Origin: an uncultured Eggerthella sp.
Lineage (GTDB): Bacteria > Actinomycetota > Coriobacteriia > Coriobacteriales > Eggerthellaceae
Length of the DNA: 64,000 bases
Direction: 5' to 3'
Assembly: GCA_900553605.1 (NCBI GenBank)
Contig: USDX01000005.1
Location: 43,032 to 107,031 of the forward strand
A program made the translations under genes and the position numbers. Shown in pieces: positions 23,961-31,163 of the stretch (the stretch's first letter is position 1; every line of letters begins with the position of its first letter). The notes under the pieces are model-generated. The model saw only the letters and a program-made list of their open reading frames with translations, did not search any database and was not told where the DNA came from.

Positions 23961-25165
23961 GGATTCTGAATATTACCGCCCAAAAGCCCGATAGTACGGG
24001 CAGCGGTGTGTACCTGGCTGAAATGGTGCGTTGCGAGGTTGCCGCCGGTCATAGTGCCGCGGTTATTTGCGGAATCGCCCCCGATGATCCGCTGCCGTTT
24101 CCTTCTTGCGTAAGCGCGTACCCGGTTCATTTTGAAACGGACGAAGTGCCGTTTCCCGTATGCGGTATGTCGGACGAAATGCCCTACCGGGCAACGCGGT
24201 ATCGCGACATGGACAATAAGATGGTTTCTTGTTTTCGCGCCGCTTTCGCGAAGAGAATCGAGCGGGCGGTAGAGGAATTTTGCCCCGATGTGGTGGTATG
24301 CCATCACTTGTATCTGCTTACCGCTTTGGTGCGAACCGTGGTTTCCGACGTCCCGGTGTTTGCCATTTGCCATTCCACCGATCTTCGCCAAATGCGTACG
24401 CACAGCCTTGAGCGCGATGCCATTATTGAAGGCATCCGTTCTCTGACGGGCATTTTCGCCCTCCATGGTGAGCAGCGCGGCGAGATCATCGATCTGTACG
24501 GATGCGAACCCTATAACGTCCAGGTGCTGGGCACTGGGTACAACTCCTCAGTGTTTAAGGCTTCATCACCGCAGTCGCAGGAGGAAGGTGAGCTTTCGCT
24601 TCTGTACGTTGGCAAGATTTGGGAAAAGAAGGGCGTTGGGTGCTTGCTTGATGCCGTTGACCAGGTTCGGGTCCCCGGGAAACAGCTGAATCTTTGCCTG
24701 GTAGGTGGACACAATGACGCTGCCGAATATCAGCGCTTTACCCAGCAGGCGGCCGCCTGCACTGCCGCTGTTGAGTTTGCGGGCCGCCTTGAAACGCATG
24801 AATTGGTGCGCGCCTATCAGAATGCCGACATTTTCGTGCTCCCGTCTTTTTTTGAGGGGCTGCCCCTGGTTGTTGTCGAGGCGCTCGCCTGTGGTTGTCG
24901 TGTTGTGGTGAGCGATTTACCTGGTATTCGTCCATGGCTCGAGGGACACGTCCCTGATGCGCCTGTGGTGTTTGTGCGCCCGCCTCGTATGCGCACGGCA
25001 GACGACCCTTATCCCGAAGAGCTGGGTCCTTTCTCCGAGCGTATTGCTTGCGCTATTGGTGAAGCGGCGCATTTGGCTCCATTTGAGGGCGATATGCATT
25101 CGCTTACGTGGGAAGGTCTCACAGCTCGTTTTGTTTCTTTCGTTCGCCCATTCTGTAAGGGGTGA
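23957..25165 (+). CDS. GT4 family glycosyltransferase in selenium operon
   Basis: 402 aa GT-B fold glycosyltransferase. N-terminal domain begins RILNITAQKPDSTGSGVYLA; the C-terminal domain has LLYVGKIWEKKGVGCLLDA, the loop ADIFVLPSFFEGLPLVVVEA with the GT4 E-x7-E motif, and SDLPGIRPWL. No membrane segment. It overlaps both neighbours (ATGA with the DUF3343 gene, GTGA with the desulfurase frame), so it is an integral part of the selenium operon, not a chance neighbour. SenB, the selenosugar synthase of selenoneine synthesis, is a glycosyltransferase using selenophosphate; a similar C-Se forming role is possible here but not shown by the sequence. Confidence 0.85.
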   Translation: MRILNITAQKPDSTGSGVYLAEMVRCEVAAGHSAAVICGIAPDDPLPFPSCVSAYPVHFETDEVPFPVCGMSDEMPYRATRYRDMDNKMVSCFRAAFAKRIERAVEEFCPDVVVCHHLYLLTALVRTVVSDVPVFAICHSTDLRQMRTHSLERDAIIEGIRSLTGIFALHGEQRGEIIDLYGCEPYNVQVLGTGYNSSVFKASSPQSQEEGELSLLYVGKIWEKKGVGCLLDAVDQVRVPGKQLNLCLVGGHNDAAEYQRFTQQAAACTAAVEFAGRLETHELVRAYQNADIFVLPSFFEGLPLVVVEALACGCRVVVSDLPGIRPWLEGHVPDAPVVFVRPPRMRTADDPYPEELGPFSERIACAIGEAAHLAPFEGDMHSLTWEGLTARFVSFVRPFCKG

Positions 25166-25170
25166 TCTTC

Positions 25171-26319
25171 TTGATCTATTTTGACAACGCCGCTACTACA
25201 CTTATGAAGCCGTCCGGGGTTGCTGATGCTGTGGTGCGCGGTATCTCGTCTTTTGGTGGCGTGGGGCGCGGGGTGCATCCAGCATCCCTTGAAGCGGGAA
25301 GGGCAGTGTTTGAGGCTCGTCGCAGTGTGGCGCGTTTGCTTGGTGCGCCATCGCCCTCATGTGTTTCGTTTGCTCTCAATGCCACTATGGCATTGAACAT
25401 CGCCCTTCAGGGCTTGGCGGTTCCTGGCTGCACGCTCATCACCACAGCAGCTTCGCACAATTCCGTGCTGCGTCCCTTGAACCGTCTTCGTGATGAATCG
25501 GGGTGTACGGTAAAAGTTGCCTCGATTAAGCCCGATGGTAGCCTTGATTTCGACGAATACGAGCGCATGCTTTCAGAAGGTGGCGTTCGTTATGTTGCCG
25601 CAACCCATGCATCGAACCTTACGGGCGATGTGTATGATGTTGCCCGTATGGCCCAGATTGCCCATAAGTATGGTGCCCTGTTTATTCTCGATGCCGCTCA
25701 GACCGCTGGTGCTCTTCCTTTGTCTCAAGAAGAACTAGGCGCCGATGTGGTGTGCTTTACGGGGCACAAGAGCCTGTTTGGCCCGCAGGGCACGGGAGGC
25801 CTTTGTGTTTTGCCCGACCTCGACATAGCCCCTCTGGTGGAAGGCGGGTCGGGGACCCATACGTTCGATGAGCGTCATCCGCGGTTCATGCCGGAAGCGC
25901 TTGAAGCGGGTACGGTAAATGCCCATGGACTGGCTGGCTTGGCAGCTGGCGTGCGTTATATTGAAGAAACGGGCATCGATGCAATCCATGAAAAGGTGTC
26001 TCGCCTAACATCCCAGTTCGAGGAGGGCCTTTGTGGTATCGCGGGCGTTTCCGTCTTGGGCGGTCATGGAGGCATTGATCGAAGCGGGGTTGTCGCCATC
26101 GATGTCGAGGGCGTCGACTCTTCGCTGCTGGGCGATGCTCTAGCGCGCGATTGGGGTATTTGCACTCGTGCTGGTGCTCACTGCGCACCTTTGATGCACA
26201 GGGCGCTGGGTACTGAACAGCGTGGGGCGGTGCGATTCAGTTTCTCTTGCTTCAATACCGAAGAAGAGATAGCCAAGGGCATCGAAGCGCTTAAAGAAAG
26301 CGTGAACGCACTCAGGTAA
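25171..26319 (+). CDS. Cysteine desulfurase-like class V aminotransferase
   Basis: 382 aa PLP enzyme of the NifS/SufS superfamily. Seen: YFDNAATTLMKP at the start, PLP-lysine motif CFTGHKSLFGPQGTGGL (about residues 196-212), and the catalytic-Cys region TRAGAHCAPLMHRALGT (about residues 332-348), which is the CsdB/SufS-like type. This subfamily accompanies yedE/yedF/selD sets and may free sulfur or selenium from (seleno)cysteine for the carriers next to it. A GTG at 25162 overlaps the upstream stop, but TTG 25171 sits six bases after AAGGGGTG and matches the conserved start. Confidence 0.88.
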   Translation: MIYFDNAATTLMKPSGVADAVVRGISSFGGVGRGVHPASLEAGRAVFEARRSVARLLGAPSPSCVSFALNATMALNIALQGLAVPGCTLITTAASHNSVLRPLNRLRDESGCTVKVASIKPDGSLDFDEYERMLSEGGVRYVAATHASNLTGDVYDVARMAQIAHKYGALFILDAAQTAGALPLSQEELGADVVCFTGHKSLFGPQGTGGLCVLPDLDIAPLVEGGSGTHTFDERHPRFMPEALEAGTVNAHGLAGLAAGVRYIEETGIDAIHEKVSRLTSQFEEGLCGIAGVSVLGGHGGIDRSGVVAIDVEGVDSSLLGDALARDWGICTRAGAHCAPLMHRALGTEQRGAVRFSFSCFNTEEEIAKGIEALKESVNALR

Positions 26320-26364
26320 TCAATGGCGCTGCATTTATGGCGCCTTGCAGGAAAGGAAACGCAT

Positions 26365-26961
26365 ATGAAGGAAATCGACGCACGCGGGCTGCAGTGCCCC
26401 AAGCCTCTGATGATGGCGAAGAAGGAACTTGATGGTGGCTGTGATTCGTTGTTGGTGAAGGTTAGCAACGAAGCTGCTGTCTCAAATCTTCAGCATTTGG
26501 CGGGTCGTATGGCACGCCCGGTTTCGGTTGAGCAGGAAGATGATTTCTGGAATGTTCAGATTGGCGGTACTGATGGGGAGGGGGCCGACACTCAAGCCGC
26601 TTCTTGCGAATGCGCTGAGTTGGAGCCCTATGCTGTATTTGTCGGTAAGGATTTTGTGGGTGATGGCGACGAAGCATTGGGCAAGAGCTTGATGAAAATG
26701 GCGCTGTACACCCTTTCGGAATCGGGCAATCCTCCCGCGCATTTGCTGTTCATGAACAGCGGCGTAAAGTTGGTTGCCGGCGGTGAGCAGGCAGTTGTCG
26801 ACAGTGTTAGCTCTCTCATTGCTCAAGGCACAGAAGTCCTGGTATGCGGAACCTGTCTCGATTTCTACGGGCTGAAAGAGCAGCTTGCTGTAGGTGAGGT
26901 TTCCAACATGTATGACATTTTGGGACGCATGCAGGAAGCTTCAAAAACCATCACCTTGTAA
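26365..26961 (+). CDS. yedF: Selenium metabolism protein YedF
   Basis: 198 aa fusion of a TusA-like domain (residues 1-70, motif GLQCPKPLMMAKKEL) and a DsrE-like domain (about 85-198, with VFVGKDFVGDGDEALG, LLFMNSGVKL and VLVCGTCLDFYGL). This architecture defines YedF. It probably relays selenium from the desulfurase just upstream. An in-frame start at 26323 is possible, but ATG 26365 follows GGAAAGGAA and begins the domain. The next gene follows after two bases. Confidence 0.9.
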   Translation: MKEIDARGLQCPKPLMMAKKELDGGCDSLLVKVSNEAAVSNLQHLAGRMARPVSVEQEDDFWNVQIGGTDGEGADTQAASCECAELEPYAVFVGKDFVGDGDEALGKSLMKMALYTLSESGNPPAHLLFMNSGVKLVAGGEQAVVDSVSSLIAQGTEVLVCGTCLDFYGLKEQLAVGEVSNMYDILGRMQEASKTITL

Positions 26962-26963
26962 TC

Positions 26964-27239
26964 ATGGCGGAATATCTAGTCGCCTTTGGTTCGACTCACG
27001 CGGCACTCTCGTTCGAGGCCGCGTTTGGGCCTGAAGGCTCTTTGGTCCCTGTGCCACCCAAGGTGCGTGCAGGTTGCGGAATGGGACTCTTGTTTCGCTG
27101 CCCCGATGACGGCAAGGCGGTAAAGCGGGCGTGCAAAGTAGCTTGTGAGCTGGGTGTTGAAGATCAGATCGATGGCTTGTTCGCGAAGGAGTCGGGATCC
27201 TATCGCTCCGTTCCTTTGGCGGAAGACGGGCCTTGTTGA
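26964..27239 (+). CDS. DUF3343 protein, putative selenium/sulfur carrier (3 of 3)
   Basis: 91 aa DUF3343 protein, AEYLVAFGSTHAALSFEAAF at the start and PPKVRAGCGMGLLFRC (about residues 30-45) carrying the conserved Cys. Third member of the family in this operon and its last gene; a strong terminator follows 117 bases later. Differences among the three suggest they are not recent copies. Confidence 0.72.
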   Translation: MAEYLVAFGSTHAALSFEAAFGPEGSLVPVPPKVRAGCGMGLLFRCPDDGKAVKRACKVACELGVEDQIDGLFAKESGSYRSVPLAEDGPC

Positions 27240-27355
27240 CGGGTCGAGCCTCGATTGCCTAATGGACGGCAGGACTTCCGCACGGGTTGATCAAAAGCAA
27301 TCGATCTATACCGTGGTTCTTGGTCCCCATCTCGTATTTTGCATCCGTATAGTAA

Positions 27356-27392
27356 GGCAGGCCGGAAGAGTGCTCTTCCGGCCTGCCTTTTT
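27356..27392. terminator. Terminator at the end of the selenium operon
   Basis: GGCAGGCCGGAAGAG pairs with CTCTTCCGGCCTGCC, followed by TTTTT. It also separates the operon from the convergent surface-protein gene. Confidence 0.9.
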
Positions 27393-27489
27393 ACTGTTCT
27401 CACAAAGCCATTCGTTCGTTGCGCTTTTCGTCAATTTCAGTCTCGCAGAGAATAGCTTTGTAACACGAGGGGTAGTGGCATGGGCTTCG

Positions 27490-29532
27490 TTAGTGGTTGC
27501 GACGTCTTGCTGCGGCGGCGCCTGCTGCTGCGGCGGCGCCTGCGAAGCCCAGGGCGGCAACTGCTACCGCGGCATTATCGCCGGTGATGGGCAGGGTTTT
27601 CTCGTCATACTTGGCGGGTTTTTCGGGTTTGACTGAAGCCTGAGTCAGCTTGTTGGCGTCGTCAATGGCGGCGTTGCTGTCGGGCTGCGGCGTAGGCTCG
27701 GGTGCGGGTTCTGCCGCTTCGGGCGTGAAGGTTAAGTTGGTGTTCAGCCACAGGGTGTAGATCCATCCGCTGTCGGGATCGGCTTCGCTCGCTTCACCTA
27801 CCTGGTAGCTATACTCCGTGCCGTTGATTGTTAGCTTGGTGTCGGGCGTAAAGTAGAAACCGCGCGCGGGCTTCAAGTACACGCCGTAGCGGTAGGTTAC
27901 GCCGGGCTTAAAGCTGTCGATGTGGTTCGTGATGTTCTGATCCCAAAACTCTACGGAGTTCACCTCGCTGCCGTCACTGCCCATCCAAAACTCACACTGG
28001 AATATGGCATTCGAGCCAGCTGGGGTATTTGCCGTGAACACTGGCTTGTCGCCCGCCTTGAAAGCGGTTGTGGCACCGCTGATCTCGATGAGATCGATTG
28101 CTTGCCATTCGCCAATCGGTTGTTCGCACAGCATATTTTCCGCATTCGGCGCGAACACGCCGTCGACGGTTTTGATGGTGTTGCTGGTCCAATGGCCGTT
28201 GACGTTCACGTTGTAGTCATCGGCGAGGGTGTTGTCGCCCTTGAGCCTTAGCTCAACGGAGTACATGTAGAACTTGCCCTCTTCGAATTGGGCGATCCGT
28301 TTCATATTCGGCGTGTACTTGCTTTCGTCCGAGTACCAGAAGGCGACAGGGGTTAGATTCGCAGGATCGCCGCCATCCACTTCTTCCCAGCACTCGTAGG
28401 CGATCTCGTACTTATCGGCATCGGCGGCTGGAATCGTTGCGGTCGCGCGCGGAGCCTCACCGGGCGCGTAGTCAGTCTTCACGTCGTTGACGCTCAGGTT
28501 CTCAAGGCTCTGTTGTTGCGCTGCGGCAAGGGTAAGTTCAGCGCTGATGTTGTAACGGAGATAGTAGTCGTCCCTGGTTTCGTTGATGACGACCGAACCG
28601 CCCTGCTGGTTGCCGTTGAAGATATCATCGGGGTTCCCAGTGATGATGGGGCCACCTTCATAGTCGGTACCTGTGTAGGTGAGCGTCGATGCGACCTTCT
28701 TATCTTTCTGCAGCGTTAGGCTGTAGCTGGCACCCGGATCAACGTTGCCACCAGTGAACGTCAGCGTCCCCTGCATATGCGTTCCTGTTGGAATCATGTG
28801 CAGCATTACAACAGATTCGGAGGGATTTTCCGTTTCAATAAGAGCATGGGAAGACCCATCTGCCTTGAAGTACACGGTATCTTCAGCAAGGCATTTGGCA
28901 TCGGCATCGGGAACCTCTGCGAAATTGATTGTTTGACCTGTTCCCTGAGTGAGCGCAAAGATGCCGTTCAGCGTGCAGTCAGCGTAGTGGTTGACGACCG
29001 TTGTGTTTATCTTAATACCGCCCGGGTTGTCGGTTACGTCGGTCACGCCGCGGGTCTGGATGGCGTCTGCTGGCATTGCGTTGTTTGCAGGACGTACAGG
29101 CGTCTGGGCGGTTGCCACCGCCTCGCTTTGATTGCTTGCCGCAGACGCAGCTGCCTCTGCCGAAGCCTTCTGGGACGCGTTAGCTTGCGAGGGGTTTGCC
29201 TTCGGAGTAGGTTGTGACTCCGGTGCTGCTACAGACTCCCTACTTGCTTGGGCTGGGGTCGACGATGCCTCGGTTCCATTCGTTGCGTTGTTGTTTGCGG
29301 TCGGGGCAGGAGCGGCTTCTTCGGCTGCAACGGTTGCAGTGCTGTTTGCCTGCATCGCACTTTGGTCTGTCGTTTCAGCTGCTAGCGACATTCCTGGCAT
29401 CATGAGCTGACTAGCTATCAGGGCGCTAACTCCAACGCGAGCTATTCTAGCGCTCGTGCGGCGCTCTGTTCCGTTGGAAGGCGAGCAGTTGCGCTCGCGC
29501 TGGGTTTGCTGCGCAACGTGTTTCCTGTTCAT
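27490..29532 (-). CDS. Sortase-anchored cell surface protein
   Basis: 680 aa exported protein. N-terminus: charged region, then a signal peptide with hydrophobic core VGVSALIASQLMMPGMSLA (about residues 33-51). A roughly 100-residue Ala/Thr/Ser/Pro-rich stretch follows, then several beta-rich segments, with no family recognised. The C-terminus has a complete cell-wall sorting signal: LPITGD, a hydrophobic Ala-rich helix, and RRR. So it is covalently linked to peptidoglycan by a sortase (none in this window). The frame runs back to 29679, but ATG 29532 with AAGGAG six bases upstream is clear. It lies between the selenium operon and selD yet has no obvious selenium role. Confidence 0.85.
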   Translation of the reverse strand: MNRKHVAQQTQRERNCSPSNGTERRTSARIARVGVSALIASQLMMPGMSLAAETTDQSAMQANSTATVAAEEAAPAPTANNNATNGTEASSTPAQASRESVAAPESQPTPKANPSQANASQKASAEAAASAASNQSEAVATAQTPVRPANNAMPADAIQTRGVTDVTDNPGGIKINTTVVNHYADCTLNGIFALTQGTGQTINFAEVPDADAKCLAEDTVYFKADGSSHALIETENPSESVVMLHMIPTGTHMQGTLTFTGGNVDPGASYSLTLQKDKKVASTLTYTGTDYEGGPIITGNPDDIFNGNQQGGSVVINETRDDYYLRYNISAELTLAAAQQQSLENLSVNDVKTDYAPGEAPRATATIPAADADKYEIAYECWEEVDGGDPANLTPVAFWYSDESKYTPNMKRIAQFEEGKFYMYSVELRLKGDNTLADDYNVNVNGHWTSNTIKTVDGVFAPNAENMLCEQPIGEWQAIDLIEISGATTAFKAGDKPVFTANTPAGSNAIFQCEFWMGSDGSEVNSVEFWDQNITNHIDSFKPGVTYRYGVYLKPARGFYFTPDTKLTINGTEYSYQVGEASEADPDSGWIYTLWLNTNLTFTPEAAEPAPEPTPQPDSNAAIDDANKLTQASVKPEKPAKYDEKTLPITGDNAAVAVAALGFAGAAAAAGAAAARRRNH

Positions 29533-29829
29533 AGGGGACTCCTTGGTTGTAGGCGATATTAATGCAACTACCGTGCACCGGATTGACCAACCTGCCAAGG
29601 TGCGTACATACGCACCCTTCTTATGAACTGCGGTTTTATGCCTTAATGGCATTGTTTGTCTGTTGGCAGCAAAGATCAAAGGTGGGAACGATTCGCATGT
29701 TGTCGTGCGATCAAAAAGGTCCTGAATATAGAAGGACCTGGAACGTTTTTTTCTGTTCCAGGTCCAAAATGAGGTTCGCTATTTGTCGAGGTTCGCTTCC
29801 TTGTTAGAGGCAAACAAGTGTGGGCGGTA
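29533..29829. other. Gap upstream of the surface protein, with selD terminator
   Basis: About 300 bases without a gene. Contains the terminator-like hairpin GGACCTGGAACG / TGTTCCAGGTCC at 29735-29766, probably for selD, and presumably the surface-protein promoter. Confidence 0.5.
29735..29766 (-). terminator. Probable terminator after selD
   Basis: Twelve-base-pair stem with a T-rich (plus strand) loop. The T tract after it on the minus strand is poor, so strength is uncertain. Confidence 0.6.
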
Positions 29830-30906
29830 TCAGCTGTCGCTGAAGGTGAGGTGGCCAGTGTTTCCTTCTGTTATGTATCCGATTCGTGCAGGCTTGCGAC
29901 CGGAAAGCTCTTCGAACGTTTGCTCGAAGATTGCTGAATTCTCAGCAGGGATGGCTGCCAGCATACCGCCTGAAGTTTGTGGGTCGCAGATGACCCCTAG
30001 GCGATTATCGAATTCTTCTTCCTCAATATTCCCTTGGACGATGTAGCCCTCAAGATCATCCATGATGGAGAAGGTGCGGCCAGGACGGCAGTAATCGCAG
30101 GAAAGCTGCCAAACTTGTTCGAATAGGGGGAGCGACGCGAAATCGATAACGGCGCTGCAATTGCTCGATTCGAGCATTTCATGCAAGTGGCCGGCCAGCC
30201 CAAAGCCCGTTACATCGGTGGCGGCATGTACGCCTGCGGCTCGCATGGCCGCACCGCCTGCCGCGTTCAATTCCATCATCGAATCGATTACGGGCCTCAT
30301 TTCCGCCTCGGTGATCTGGTCGATCTTTACCGCAGCGCTCATAATGCCGGTGCCCAAGGGCTTGGTGAGGTACAGTACGTCACCAGGGCATGCGCCTTCG
30401 TTACGCACGATAGAATCGGGGGCAACCGTTCCGAACACCGAAAGACCATACTTTGGTTCCGTGTCGTCGATGGTGTGGCCGCCGGAAACGAAGGCTCCAG
30501 CTTCAGCTACAGCATCCGCTCCGCCCTGGAGGATAGCCGCTGCGACATCGGTCCCGAGTGAGCAATCGAGCGCCAGTAAGTTCAGTGCAACATGAGGTTG
30601 AGCGCCCATGGCGAATACGTCCGAGAGGGCATTGGCTGCCGCTACACGTCCGAATTCGTAAGGATCGTCTACCACAGGAGTGAAGAAGTCGACAGTGAGC
30701 ACAGCAGCTAAATCGTCGTTGAGCTGCCAAACAGCGCAATCGTCGCTTGTTTCGTATCCAAGCAATAGGTTGCTAGCTACGGGTGGTGCACCTGCAGGAT
30801 GAAGGGAAGAAAGTATTTCCTTGAGATCGCCCGGACCCCACTTTGCAGCTCAACCGCCTTTCGAGGTAAGTTGCGTAAGGCGTATGCGTTCTTCTTTCTC
30901 GCTCAT
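29830..30906 (-). CDS. selD: Selenide, water dikinase, itself a selenoprotein (in-frame UGA)
   Basis: Makes selenophosphate from selenide and ATP for SelA and other Se users. 358 aa when the UGA at 30850-30852 (complement) is read as Sec. The upstream part gives RIRLTQLTSKGG-U-AAKWGPGDL, matching the SelD active site 'GC(A/G)CK', with Sec19 at the catalytic Cys position and Lys22 as the essential Lys. Downstream: SDDCAVWQLNDDLAAVLTVDFF, FVSGGHTIDDTEPKYGLS and DVTGFGLAGHLHEM are typical SelD. Without the UGA read-through the frame would begin at 30765 and lack the active site. GGAGGGAAC precedes the ATG. A hairpin after the UGA was not resolved by eye. Confidence 0.93.
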
Positions 30907-31163
30907 GTTCCCTCCTTACAACGGTATTCCAGTATATCAGGTTGAGCGATTGGAACTTATTCCTCCATGCTACAAACTTTGGCTTTTACCTGGTATTTTG
31001 AGTTATTTTCGGTTGAGAATCATTTGAAAAAATCGACCGTTTATCGATATTTTCCAGAATGGCGTCTTTTTCCGAGATGGCCGGCCCAAAGGGCTCCGAT
31101 ACGATACGCCCGTAGAGCCCTGCCCAAACGGCAGGGAAGGATAGCAATCGAAAGGAGTGGGAA
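30907..31163. promoter_or_regulatory. Divergent selD / fdhA region with alternative RNA hairpins
   Basis: 257 bases between divergent genes. In the fdhA leader GGGCTC (31091-31096) can pair with GAGCCC (31115-31120), while CCCTGCC (31118-31124) pairs with GGCAGGG (31130-31136); the two use overlapping bases and exclude each other, as in riboswitches and attenuators. Distance to the fdhA AAAGGAG site is about 20 bases. The region could sense molybdenum cofactor or another signal; no known class was recognised. Confidence 0.45.

Noticed and set aside
29830..30765. SelD as a short protein starting at 30765
   Set aside because: That version lacks the catalytic segment; reading through the UGA restores it with a strong ribosome binding site.
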